From assembly GCF_003589925.1 (NCBI RefSeq), contig NZ_CP032382.1, positions 3,968,001 through 4,032,000 on the forward strand: a stretch of 64,000 bases of DNA, written 5' to 3'. The position numbers and the translations under genes were made by a program. Each line of letters begins with the position of its first letter. Within the stretch, counting starts at the first letter, position 1. Under the pieces are notes generated by a model. It worked only from the letters and a program-made list of their open reading frames with translations, made no database searches and had not been told where the DNA came from. This document shows, one piece after another, positions 27,497 through 36,117 of this stretch. The DNA comes from Chryseolinea soli (GTDB lineage Bacteria; Bacteroidota; Bacteroidia; Cytophagales; Cyclobacteriaceae).

Positions 27497-27652
27497 AGAG
27501 GGCAGGTTCGTTTAGCTCGCAAGATAAGGCAGTCTGCGCATTTACCCTATTTTTGGTTGCTTCACGCCGCCGTGGCGTAATAATGAGATCGTAATTTTTG
27601 TTTATGCCATCATCCCGACAACCAGGCCTTGGATTGGGGTGAGTTCAGCTTG

Positions 27653-28480
27653 TCAACGACACGTGTAGTTCATTTGCGAAAATGTAAATATCGGGAAAAT
27701 GTATCCGGAAGAAACGTTGTGAATGGACTTCACATAGCCTTGCTCGTTGTAGCCCATTTGAAAGGTGTAAGAAAATGGCGTGCCATAAGTGGTTCCCGGA
27801 GTGGCAGTGATTGTCATCGTCAGGACATTATTGACGCTGGGCTCATAATTGAAAATATAAGTCTCCACTAAGGTGAGATCGGGCGACCCGGCGAAGAATC
27901 GCTTGTGATTGTCGAAGCTCAGTAATTCAGCGCCGAGGATCTCGTCGTCCCCCGGGGCTTGCACGTAATATATTTTTGAAACATTGTCGCCGTTGTATTC
28001 ATATCGCGTGCTCATGATCGGCGAGTCGAAACTCTTGGTCACGCGTTGAGTAAGCCGGTCTTTTTCGTCATAGGAGTAAACGATGGTTTCGAACGCAGGG
28101 AAACTGCCATAGGTATACGTGCGCGTGGCGGGTTTTCCGTTGCTGCCGTAGGTGAATGTGAAGGTTTTCGTTACGAGGTCGGGGCCTGAGACCTGGGGAA
28201 AACTATACGTACATTGGGTAAGCTTGCCTTCGGCGTAGGTCATCGCATAGCGCTCTGCGAGCGTCTTTCCATCCATGATTTGGATCTCGGCCAGCCGGTT
28301 GGTGCCATCGTAAACGTAGAAAATCGAATCGCTTCCTGTAAATACAACGGCTGGCGAGCAAATAGCCGTCGCTTCATCATCGCCGCTACACTGCGCCAAG
28401 ATAACCACTAAAACGAAGCAAAAAATGCTGAACGCGCCCGCAGCCAACAGGCGATTTTTTTGGGGTTTAGGGTGAGTCAT
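27653..28480 (-). CDS. Lipoprotein with YD-like repeats
   Basis: The ATG at 28480 gives 275 residues with a lipobox (VILAQC, Cys31). Repeated strands follow: FYVYDGTNRLAEIQI, FTFTYGSNGKPATRTY, VYSYDEKDRLTQRV, TRYEYNGDNVSKI. The design is the same as the lipoprotein at 24720-25505, about 3 kb away, although sequence identity looks low. Surface location is likely. The function is unknown. It is flanked by an AraC gene downstream on the same strand and by a divergent plus-strand gene. Confidence 0.78.
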   Translation of the reverse strand: MTHPKPQKNRLLAAGAFSIFCFVLVVILAQCSGDDEATAICSPAVVFTGSDSIFYVYDGTNRLAEIQIMDGKTLAERYAMTYAEGKLTQCTYSFPQVSGPDLVTKTFTFTYGSNGKPATRTYTYGSFPAFETIVYSYDEKDRLTQRVTKSFDSPIMSTRYEYNGDNVSKIYYVQAPGDDEILGAELLSFDNHKRFFAGSPDLTLVETYIFNYEPSVNNVLTMTITATPGTTYGTPFSYTFQMGYNEQGYVKSIHNVSSGYIFPIFTFSQMNYTCR

Positions 28481-28649
28481 AGGCAACGAGGGAGAGGTTA
28501 CGAAATGTTTAAAACGCGTTTAATGGCTATACAATAAGCATAAATTAAGGGATAAATGCAACGCTACAGCTAAAGCAGGCCGAGAAGAATCTGCCAAAAT
28601 TTTTGTGGAGATTGGAGCACCGTTGCATCCCACATAAAATCCTAAGCCC

Positions 28650-29567
28650 ATGATCTACCGATTCATTGCCTTGTCCGTCTCACTGCTGATCTCATTTCAT
28701 GGAATAGGCCAGTCCGTTACAGGAATTGTCAGGTTCAAGCCCGACAACAGCTTGGCGCCCGGGGTGAATGTTGTCGAACTGGGAACGCAAAATGGTACGG
28801 TGACGGATGTCGATGGTAAATTCAGTCTCAACGTAAGTACCCTGGATGCGACCCTGGTTATTTCGTTTATCGGGTGTGTTACCACGGAGGTTCCTTTGCA
28901 GGGAAGGGACTATGTCGAGATCGCCCTGAAGGTGGATTGTATCCGTGATTTTTTCGACGCTCAGAAGTTTGGCTTATATGCCTCCAGTGGGCTGGTGCAT
29001 ACACCGGCCGGGCTGAGGATAGAATTAACAGGCCCGGCATTTTATAAGGATCTAAATCTGAAAGCCGCCGTTGGCTATCAAACCAATTTCAACGGCAATG
29101 AATTTCTCAATCTACAAGCCGGCCTCGATCATCTCTTTCTGTCCTGTAACTATGACCAGGACCTGTTGTTCAATTACAACAAGGTGAAGTGGAAGGAGCA
29201 TGTAGACATGACCTCAAAGTCGATCCAAACCAACCTTAATTTTGCCAACAAAGGCGGGCTCTCTCTCCTGCTGGGCTACAGCGCCATTAGCTTCAACGAC
29301 CTGGAAAGCGGCACACACCAGCAGCGGTCAGGCCCCCTCGTTGGTCTCGGCAAATGGATAGGCAGGCCCATCAACACGAACATAACAGTGAAAGCCTCCA
29401 TCTATAATGGCCTGGCCGAATACAACGCCGAACTCCGAAAAAGACTGAAACGCCGGATCAACGTTTTTGCCCGCTACTATAAAGTGGAAGCGTTCACGGA
29501 AGTCTCCCTCGGCTTAGGATGGCAAGCAACCTACTACTTCCCCTGGCAACGAAGGCCTCGCCGATAG
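28650..29567 (+). CDS. Exported protein with CarboxypepD_reg-like domain
   Basis: A 305-residue protein. After a signal peptide (ending near FHGIGQ) comes a carboxypeptidase-regulatory-like beta-sandwich at about 22-95 (VTGIVRFKPDNSLAPGVNVVELGTQ...; VVIS-like LVISFIGCVTTEV). The remaining 200 residues are rich in alternating hydrophobic and aromatic strands and end in LGLGWQATYYFPW, which suggests a small outer-membrane barrel. Such N-domain plus barrel proteins are common in Bacteroidota. No specific role can be given. Confidence 0.75.
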   Translation: MIYRFIALSVSLLISFHGIGQSVTGIVRFKPDNSLAPGVNVVELGTQNGTVTDVDGKFSLNVSTLDATLVISFIGCVTTEVPLQGRDYVEIALKVDCIRDFFDAQKFGLYASSGLVHTPAGLRIELTGPAFYKDLNLKAAVGYQTNFNGNEFLNLQAGLDHLFLSCNYDQDLLFNYNKVKWKEHVDMTSKSIQTNLNFANKGGLSLLLGYSAISFNDLESGTHQQRSGPLVGLGKWIGRPINTNITVKASIYNGLAEYNAELRKRLKRRINVFARYYKVEAFTEVSLGLGWQATYYFPWQRRPRR

Positions 29568-29651
29568 CCAATTGCAGATTCAATTTCGCCGGACAAAATC
29601 AGTTCTCATTACGCTCCCAAGGGAGTGGCCCCGACAAAATCGGACCCGCGG

Positions 29652-30662
29652 TCACTGCTTGGCTCTGATCCTGTTAAGAACATATCCCGAAATTCCTCCG
29701 ATTAAAGTTCCTAAAACATCGCTCTGTATTTTTCCGGACAATCCTAGAATTAAGATGGACATTGTTAGCAGCAAAACGGTGCCGATCTCCAACAATACAT
29801 TTTGTGATGCCTCATCGCCTTGCCCGATATTAATGGCGGTCTTCTTAATGGCGATGAGAATTTTGGGGCCCAAAAAAAGAAGTAGAATGGTTAAACAGAA
29901 TAGCGGCAGCCCTAATTTAATAGCAAGGTCATTTATTTGCGTCTCTTGTTCATCTAACTGATCAAGCAATTTAGCCTTGTTGGTTTTTGCGGTTTTGATT
30001 TCGGTTTCAGTATTTTCGATATTGGTCTTGTTGACTGCTAACTCTGTATCAACTCGAGTCGTCAGCCGTGCTTTGATGTCGCTGAGGTTTTTGGCGTTGA
30101 GAACCGATTTTAGTTTGGTTAGTTTTTCTTGGCTGTTAAGAATGACCTTGTTGTTGTCGCTTTCGTGATTGTTTTCGATTGATCTTAATAATTCACTTTT
30201 TATCGGCTTCGTGATCTCGGAACTTTCTTTAAAAAAATCGGAACTAAAGTCGTCGTCTGCACCGGTGCCAAAAGAATAGAAACGAACGCTGTACTCAAAA
30301 CTGAAAATATTCAGATTGGCGATCAGGGTTTCTTCCTGGCTGTAGATATCGTCGTTTGACTTGGCGGTTATAGCAGATTCAATGTCTTTGAGTATCTGAT
30401 CAATCGAATTGGGCTCATAAGATGATAGCCTCGTCTTGAGGTTTTCAAGTGATCTTCCATAGGCCTTGAAACCGCTAATTTTAGCGTCTGCTTTGGCAAT
30501 TTTTACCTTGATATCCTCTAATGCTTCGTTAATGGCTGTTTTATTCTTAGGGACAGTAAATTCTTGATTTTCTTTTTTTCCATCCCTCGACGCTTCCTGT
30601 TGCGCCTGGCTACTTAAAGCAAAGGCGAATAGGATAATCAGAATTAGGGTGTGCTTTTTCAT
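29652..30662 (-). CDS. Exported coiled-coil protein with C-terminal membrane segments, unknown
   Basis: The 336-residue protein has a signal peptide (to about residue 21, ALSSQAQ), a long charged helical region (about 40-250, with a coiled coil at 205-245, NKTNIENTETEIKTAKTNKA), and three membrane segments at about 251-272, 289-309 and 316-330 (VLGTLIGGISGYVLNR). I do not recognise the family. Topology suggests a periplasmic coiled coil anchored in the inner membrane. It is on the same strand as the three genes upstream (30839-33678) but separated by 176 bases. Codon use is AT-richer than in the left part of the window. Confidence 0.7.
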   Translation of the reverse strand: MKKHTLILIILFAFALSSQAQQEASRDGKKENQEFTVPKNKTAINEALEDIKVKIAKADAKISGFKAYGRSLENLKTRLSSYEPNSIDQILKDIESAITAKSNDDIYSQEETLIANLNIFSFEYSVRFYSFGTGADDDFSSDFFKESSEITKPIKSELLRSIENNHESDNNKVILNSQEKLTKLKSVLNAKNLSDIKARLTTRVDTELAVNKTNIENTETEIKTAKTNKAKLLDQLDEQETQINDLAIKLGLPLFCLTILLLFLGPKILIAIKKTAINIGQGDEASQNVLLEIGTVLLLTMSILILGLSGKIQSDVLGTLIGGISGYVLNRIRAKQ

Positions 30663-30838
30663 TTGACACGATCTGTTTTAATGGAAGGAATTCTTCAAAG
30701 TTTCATTCTACTGAATTGCTCTTTTCTTATGGTTCCCGGATCGACGAGGTCAGACCCGCTAAAATAAAGTATAAGTCATTCTCCGCTTTATCCGCATCCG
30801 TCAGACATCATCCAAGCGAAAATGTATACATCTCTATA

Positions 30839-31126
30839 CTATACTTGGCACCAACAAACCTCCTTGCCAGCGATGGTTACGCAGACTTTGTGACATTTCG
30901 CGTTTCTTGTAAAATCGAGAGATAATTTTTCAATATCTGAATTTGGAAGGGGGCTGAGATTGATCACGGATTCGATGATCTTGCGAAAATCGTCCAGATG
31001 CCCAATTATTTCTTTCTCTTTATCTTCTCCGATTTCATTTGACTTTGGAGTATTAACTTGGCCTTCTTTGGCAGGAGTGATATCTTTTTGATTCTCTTCC
31101 GCATCGTGATTTTTAATAGGTTTCAT
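30839..31126 (-). CDS. Small protein with a four-cysteine C-terminus, unknown
   Basis: The ATG at 31126 follows the upstream stop by 4 bases and gives 95 residues; an earlier in-frame ATG at 31153 would overlap the upstream gene. The N-terminal half is charged and probably disordered. A short amphipathic segment follows (HLDDFRKIIESVINLSP). The last 18 residues carry four cysteines spaced C-x3-C-x8-C-x-C (Cys 78, 82, 91, 93). No signal peptide is seen. This could be a metal-binding tail or a modified-peptide core, but no modification enzyme is nearby. It is in an apparent operon with the lipoprotein and the 597-residue protein. Confidence 0.6.
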   Translation of the reverse strand: MKPIKNHDAEENQKDITPAKEGQVNTPKSNEIGEDKEKEIIGHLDDFRKIIESVINLSPLPNSDIEKLSLDFTRNAKCHKVCVTIAGKEVCWCQV

Positions 31127-31130
31127 TTTT

Positions 31131-31883
31131 TTATTTTGGTTTAGGTGAGACATTGAGTGTTAAAGTGTCCGTTAAATTTTCCCGGTTGGCCACTTTGGCG
31201 ATCACAAGAAGATTTCCTATAAAGGGCGTACTTCCCGTCGTAAGATTGCCTGCGGAGAAGATAGCAGAGGCAATGCCTTCTGAGTTGAACGACAGATGTT
31301 CCTCGCGGAATAGTGTAGTGGAAAACTCGGAATTTGTTGCAGCATCTAGAACGTGAAACTGAACAGATTCCCCCTTTGAGGGTACGCCGGTAGCGGATGA
31401 AATTTTTGCAGTAAGGATGGCCTCGGAGTCATACGTATTTGCAATACCGAAGACATTTGAGGATAGTTTAATTGAAACTGGCTCTGATGGCGTGAAACGA
31501 ATTGGAGAGGTCCTGGCCTTGTAGTGTTCAATGTCGGCGGTTACAACGACCGACTCCGAAGTGGTGTATCCTGATTTTAAAGTCGCCTTGGCGCCCAAAT
31601 ATTGGTTCCCGTCCCTGAGGAGCGTATCATTCGCGATTACTTTGAGCTCCTGCGTGCCATTCGATGAGAACGAGCCTCCGGTAGTGGTGAAGGTGATCTC
31701 TCTTTTGTCCTTGTCGGCCTTAACGTCAATTAGAGCCTCTACCGTTAAAGTGGATGAATTGTCGGCGAGGATGGAGGTCTTATTATCTTCAATTTGGATA
31801 AAGATCACGGTAGAAGGGTTGAGTTGATCTTCCCCGCAGGACATAACCAGAATAATCAGGATACAGATAATGACTTTTTTCAT
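31131..31883 (-). CDS. Lipoprotein with Ig-like (invasin-type) domains, unknown
   Basis: The ATG at 31883 starts one base after the upstream stop codon and gives 250 residues beginning with a lipoprotein signal (lipobox VMSC, Cys16). Two Ig-like segments are visible. The first is at about 25-130 (ILADNSSTLTVEALIDVKAD; TTTGGSFSSNGTQ), the Big_1/invasin pattern. The second is at about 140-245 (SIKLSSNVFGIAN; GVPSKGESVQFHVLD). It is probably on the outer face of the outer membrane or in the periplasm. It is the middle gene of an operon whose other products I cannot identify. Confidence 0.72.
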   Translation of the reverse strand: MKKVIICILIILVMSCGEDQLNPSTVIFIQIEDNKTSILADNSSTLTVEALIDVKADKDKREITFTTTGGSFSSNGTQELKVIANDTLLRDGNQYLGAKATLKSGYTTSESVVVTADIEHYKARTSPIRFTPSEPVSIKLSSNVFGIANTYDSEAILTAKISSATGVPSKGESVQFHVLDAATNSEFSTTLFREEHLSFNSEGIASAIFSAGNLTTGSTPFIGNLLVIAKVANRENLTDTLTLNVSPKPK

Positions 31884-31884
31884 A

Positions 31885-33678
31885 TTATTTAAAAATTGAT
31901 GAGAAAGTACTGCCACTGGCGTTTTTGAACGAAATATCAAATGATATTGCTGCGTAGCCATAGCCGCTGATTTTTTTCGTGGAGAGGAGGGGGCTATCAC
32001 TTTCATTATTATACCAAAGCACGCCCCCCGAAAAACGAATGGCTCTATTAATGCGATAGGCGCCGCCAGTAAATATGTTAACAGAGTTGAACAAATCGTC
32101 CCGCTCGTTTTCGATTTTAATGCTTCCCAGGACCACACCTGCAGTGAGGGAGACGTGATTTCGAATATGACGCAAGATTAAATTGTCGCCGGGAACTGTT
32201 TTTTTGGAGAGGAAGCGGGTCTTAACATCCTTGTTGACCGGTCCGAAATTAATATTAACACCTAGAAATGGACGTAGAATATTTTGCGTTTTATTCGGAA
32301 CGAATAACAGTCCAAAATCCGGTATGACAATCGTATTGGCTTCATCTGAGATTTGGATAAAGTGGGTATTCGCGCTAACTATTGTTTTGAGTTTCAAATT
32401 ATCGAAGGAATTCATAGTTGAAATTACTTCCTTCATGGTCGCTATTCGGGTAGTGAGTTTTGCGAGGATATTGTCAATTTCCAGGATCAAGGGTAATAAG
32501 GCGGTTTGCTGAAGGACAGGCTTAACAATCATGAGATCCTTGATTTCTTCGTTGAGCGATGTGAGTAAAGATTTGTTCTTCTCCGATATTATAATTCGTT
32601 TCGAAAGGTCGAAGGCAGGGACGGCGGTTGCGTTGTAATTTGCATTTACGGTGGTGTCTCCGTTTAGCCTGCCAAGGGTGAGGCCCAGCGTTCGACCAAA
32701 GTATAAATTGTTCAGTATTTTTAAGGCATCTTTATTCGTCGATTTGGCAGCAACAAGGGTCTTGTAGATGTCGTGAATTCTGGCGGTATCTCTACTTAGT
32801 TCGGTAATATCAGTTCCAATGAAATTCTCGGGGCCATTCAGTCGAGTATACAGGGGTAGAAGCGATGTGGTGAAAATTTCTTGGTAGTACCACAGGTGGT
32901 ATGTTGGATTTGATAGCAACGGCTGACCCCAAAAGAAAGGTCGGAGGCCGTTATATTTTCTAAAGAGCGTTGCAGTCTGAGCGTCGGTTAAAAGTACCCG
33001 GTTGATGTACGCTGTCTGTGCCGGATCCAATCGCGAAGTGGGGGATATGCGTCCATCTGAAATCGCTTGATAAAGATTGTATTGATTTCCAAAGGCCGGG
33101 CTATTGGTGAAAATCAGTGAGTCAAGTGTTACGGGTATAGTCGCTTGGGGTACTTGCAATTGTTCTGAAAGCTCGTTCAATACGTCTGGAGGCAGGACCA
33201 TGACGGGAAATACGCCGGGTGTGAGATTAAGGAATTGAGGCCCAAACTGTCGGGTGTATAACATTTGGTTGACTTCTAAAAGTATTTTGAGAGGCTCTCC
33301 CGATAGAGCCTTATAGATCACTATGTCATAGAGACGATTCGGCGATAGTGGCGGCATTAGAATTTTAATGAATTTTTTTCCGGGCTCATCCTTGATCGTC
33401 TCATAGAGTACGGTGTCGACGTTGAAAAGTATCTGTGGAGTTTTTATTTCCCTATCTCCATTGTTAGAGATTTTTACTATTCCCACTGAATAGACATCAT
33501 CACCTACGGGCAGTTTTAGTTTAGCGTAGAAGCTTTTGTCAAAGGGAAAGTTCTTGTCGGTTAATCCGGTTACGGGATCTATCGTAACGACCGCGTCTTC
33601 GGGGGCATTTTGCGCATGCAATAGACATATGGGCAGGAGAAGTATTGCCACTTTAAATAGTAGAGGGATTATTTTCAT
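31885..33678 (-). CDS. Exported protein with possible C-terminal outer-membrane barrel, unknown
   Basis: The 597-residue protein starts with a signal peptide (about 1-23, ICLLHAQ). The middle is a soluble, mostly helical region (about 150-440). The final 150 residues show alternating strands (RPFLGVNINFGPVN; VSLTAGVVLGSIKI; IRFSGGVLWYNNE; GYAAISFDISF) like a small outer-membrane barrel. I recognise no family. It is the first gene of the minus-strand group 33678-30839 and faces a 451-base gap that should contain its promoter. Confidence 0.7.
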   Translation of the reverse strand: MKIIPLLFKVAILLLPICLLHAQNAPEDAVVTIDPVTGLTDKNFPFDKSFYAKLKLPVGDDVYSVGIVKISNNGDREIKTPQILFNVDTVLYETIKDEPGKKFIKILMPPLSPNRLYDIVIYKALSGEPLKILLEVNQMLYTRQFGPQFLNLTPGVFPVMVLPPDVLNELSEQLQVPQATIPVTLDSLIFTNSPAFGNQYNLYQAISDGRISPTSRLDPAQTAYINRVLLTDAQTATLFRKYNGLRPFFWGQPLLSNPTYHLWYYQEIFTTSLLPLYTRLNGPENFIGTDITELSRDTARIHDIYKTLVAAKSTNKDALKILNNLYFGRTLGLTLGRLNGDTTVNANYNATAVPAFDLSKRIIISEKNKSLLTSLNEEIKDLMIVKPVLQQTALLPLILEIDNILAKLTTRIATMKEVISTMNSFDNLKLKTIVSANTHFIQISDEANTIVIPDFGLLFVPNKTQNILRPFLGVNINFGPVNKDVKTRFLSKKTVPGDNLILRHIRNHVSLTAGVVLGSIKIENERDDLFNSVNIFTGGAYRINRAIRFSGGVLWYNNESDSPLLSTKKISGYGYAAISFDISFKNASGSTFSSIFK

Positions 33679-34129
33679 TTTTTTATTTGGATTGGTGGGG
33701 TCAGTGCATAATGATGTAATGGCGGTTAATGGTCGCGGTTTTTGCTAATTTCGCATCTAGCGTTTTTGGTGCGCTCAGATGTGGATTGACTAGTGACTTT
33801 CGAAGTGAGAATAAGGGCGTAAACATGATTGTTGTTGGTGAAGAGAAGTCAAGGCAACCGCGTCATGGCTAAGAGATGTTCGATTGTTTTCATTTCCTTT
33901 TGTTTATGCTAGGTATTCTATAATGCGCCAGTTTTTTGAATATGCTAATCCGTTATCGTTAGTCAAAGGTTATGAGATCAACGGCCTGGATCAACCGGAA
34001 AAGAATGGAATAGGCACAGGGTTTTTCCTGTATTTGCGGAGGGAAAATGACTGATTCTTCTATGGTCTATTCTAACACAATCAATCTATTGCTAGATTTC
34101 ATTATTAAATAACCAAACCAAAGAAAATT
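33679..34129. other. 451-base intergenic region
   Basis: The gap lies between the divergent 597-residue envelope gene and the 177-residue gene. It is AT-rich. Apart from the short frame at 33923-34054, I see no repeat, hairpin or strong promoter, although promoters for both flanking genes must lie here. Confidence 0.6.
33923..34054 (+). pseudogene. Short frame resembling the start of a trypsin-like peptidase
   Basis: This frame encodes 43 residues, MRQFFEYANPLSLVKGYEIN followed by ...KNGIGTGFFLYLRREND. The G-x-GTGFFL segment is the kind of strand that precedes the catalytic His of bacterial S1 peptidases (compare AYATGFLISNHLVMTNHHVF in the gene at 37141). It then hits a stop. No catalytic residues follow in any frame. 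It may be a relic of a lost protease or a chance frame. Confidence 0.3.
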
Positions 34130-34663
34130 ATGAACATCGAGAATCTGATGAAAAAAACTTACGGCGAAAAAATCCTTTTAGCCGATGCCAACAAAATGAT
34201 AAAGGAATTTATCGATTTAAATGCGATTACTGTCAAGTCTGTAAAGCAGGATGGAGGACAGGGTATAAACATTGAGCCGTCAAGAAGGACCAGGGCGGTG
34301 GAATTAAACGGAAACAGGTGCAATGCATTCATATTTTCGAAGGATCTGATTATGCGCTTTTTTGATGGAGGAGAGGAGGATGAATTTGGCAACCCACGTA
34401 GCGCCAATTTTTTGATGGTTATTTTAGGGGCGCATACGGAGGATGTGGTTAGGGATGGTCAGGAATTTAAAGCAGGGTCTTTCACCGTTTTGACGGCCGG
34501 CTGTGAACGGCGTGTTGTAAAAGTCAATGACGAGGACAGGGTCGGATTTTATGCCCTTAACATTCCTGAAGCTGCAAACGAATATCCTCCTCATCAAGTT
34601 GTTCTCCAGCTTGAACCGAAGGAGGGACTTCTTCCTGATGGATTCTTCCTGGTTGCCGAGTAA
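34130..34663 (+). CDS. Cytoplasmic protein of unknown function
   Basis: The 177-residue protein has no signal peptide or membrane helix. It is of mixed alpha/beta character. Recognisable blocks are NGNRCNAFIFSKDLIMRFFD and FLMVILGAHTEDVVRDGQEF, then FKAGSFTVLTAGCERR. I do not recognise the family. It lies 70 bases before a three-gene membrane protein/kinase/regulator cassette on the same strand and may belong to its transcript or be its output. The ATG at 34130 is preceded by AAAGAAAATT, which is typically poor in Shine-Dalgarno sequence. Confidence 0.7.
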   Translation: MNIENLMKKTYGEKILLADANKMIKEFIDLNAITVKSVKQDGGQGINIEPSRRTRAVELNGNRCNAFIFSKDLIMRFFDGGEEDEFGNPRSANFLMVILGAHTEDVVRDGQEFKAGSFTVLTAGCERRVVKVNDEDRVGFYALNIPEAANEYPPHQVVLQLEPKEGLLPDGFFLVAE

Positions 34664-34733
34664 ATAGCTATCTTTAGATATTCAAGAGATCATCAATAAA
34701 ATATCAATCTGGAGCATCCTGATACCGACGATT

Positions 34734-35339
34734 GTGGGGTGTTCTTTCTTTAATAAGCTCTTGCCAAAGTCCAGGTTTATCTTGTTTCTCGTGCTGCTGG
34801 CGTGCGTACCTCAACTCGCAAGAGCGTTTATGGGAAGAACACCTATTTTAAATGTTCTTTACAATACTAATATTCTTCTTGAATTGGTGATCCTCATCCT
34901 TTTTTTCAGGGATAGCTACAGTACGAAAAAGAGAAACATGCTTTTTATCGTGCTGGCAACGGTTTGTGTAGTATCGGGTGTTGTTTCAGTGTTTCTTTTT
35001 GGTTTCTATGCGAAGTTCCTGACGGAGTGGCTATGTGTAAATAACTTGATGTATACCGCGTGGACGTTGATCCTCCTGTATGATCTCTATGATAATGATG
35101 AGAAGCTCTCGGAACTAGCGCCATCATTGCTTTGCTACCTGTCCGGTTTGTTTCTCTACTCAAGTTGCACGATGCTTATCTTTTCATTCTGGTACTATAT
35201 CATGACCAAGCGGGATTCGTATTTGAACAACCTGTGGATTATACACGACCTGTTCAATATCTTCATGTACTTAATTTTTTCATTTGGCTTTTTCATCGAA
35301 ATTAAAGCGAGACACTTAACGAGAAAAAATGGCATTTGA
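34734..35339 (+). CDS. Multi-pass membrane protein (possible sensor), uncertain start
   Basis: From the GTG at 34734 the product has 201 residues and about six hydrophobic segments. The frame stays open upstream to 34668 and encodes a plausible extra segment (IQEIINKISIWSILIPTIVG). The true start may therefore be a non-standard codon such as ATT at 34680 or CTG at 34719; no ATG is available. The 3' end overlaps the histidine kinase gene by 11 bases. The kinase has only one membrane helix, so this protein may provide the sensing module. No family is recognised. Confidence 0.65.
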   Translation: MGCSFFNKLLPKSRFILFLVLLACVPQLARAFMGRTPILNVLYNTNILLELVILILFFRDSYSTKKRNMLFIVLATVCVVSGVVSVFLFGFYAKFLTEWLCVNNLMYTAWTLILLYDLYDNDEKLSELAPSLLCYLSGLFLYSSCTMLIFSFWYYIMTKRDSYLNNLWIIHDLFNIFMYLIFSFGFFIEIKARHLTRKNGI

Positions 35340-36117
35340 TCAGGTGGACAAAGACATTCTTGTATCGATAATAGCAGGATCATTATTGCTATTTTTCTTA
35401 TGTGCTTTTATTGTTGCCTTCTCCGCCCTTTATATCCGGAAAAGAAAACAGCATAAAGCGGAAAAAGAACAACTTCAGACGCACTTTTCCCAGGTGCTGC
35501 TTCAATCTCAATTGGAAATAAAAGAGCAGACCCTCCAACGGATCGCCTTTGAACTTCACGACAATCTCGGCCAGGTGGCAAGCCTGATCAAAATAAACCT
35601 CAACACGCTTCAGACCCATGACAAAGAGAAGATGCGTCTTCAGATTGAGGATACCAAGGAACTGGTCCGTCAGCTCATAACCGATTTGAAATCACTGTCC
35701 ATAAGCCTGAACAGCGATCGGGTGGCACAGTTTGGGATTTTTCGGAGTATAGAGAACGAAGTTGAGAGGCTGAACAAAACCGGGCAATTCACGGCCACGT
35801 TGCACCAGGAAGGTAGGATTCCCGAATTGGATGCCAACACGGCGACCATCCTTTTTAGAATGACGCAGGAGATCATTAACAATATCGTAAAGCACAGTGC
35901 AGCAAAACGAATTGCCATTGCTTTGAAGGCTACCGAAAATTTGTTTACCTTGGTATATACCGATGATGGTGTTGGCTTTAATAGGGACGAACAACTGAGC
36001 GGCGGCGGCTCTGGGCTGGTGAATTTGCAAACCAGGGCCAAATTGATAAATGCGCAACTGACCATCCAAAGTAAACCTGAGGAAGGAACCACAATTTCGA
36101 TAGAATTTTCAATATAA
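35329..36117 (+). CDS. NarL-type (HisKA_3) sensor histidine kinase
   Basis: The 262-residue protein has one membrane helix (about 9-36), a short coiled coil, a HisKA_3 dimerisation region with phospho-acceptor His in RIAFELHDNLGQVASLIKIN, and an HATPase domain (ITQEIINNIVKHS-like block; DDGVGFNRDEQ; GSGLVNLQTRAKL). It lacks a periplasmic sensor domain. Its start overlaps the membrane-protein gene by 11 bases. Its stop shares one base with the regulator ATG, so the three are translationally coupled. Confidence 0.92.
   Translation: MAFDQVDKDILVSIIAGSLLLFFLCAFIVAFSALYIRKRKQHKAEKEQLQTHFSQVLLQSQLEIKEQTLQRIAFELHDNLGQVASLIKINLNTLQTHDKEKMRLQIEDTKELVRQLITDLKSLSISLNSDRVAQFGIFRSIENEVERLNKTGQFTATLHQEGRIPELDANTATILFRMTQEIINNIVKHSAAKRIAIALKATENLFTLVYTDDGVGFNRDEQLSGGGSGLVNLQTRAKLINAQLTIQSKPEEGTTISIEFSI

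Noticed and set aside
29572..29961. Plus-strand frame opposite the coiled-coil membrane protein
   Set aside because: It is antisense to the membrane segments of the 29652-30662 gene and has no domain or start context.
31884..32138. Longer N-terminus for the Ig-like lipoprotein
   Set aside because: It would overlap the upstream gene by more than 250 bases and displace the lipobox signal. The ATG at 31883 directly follows the upstream stop.
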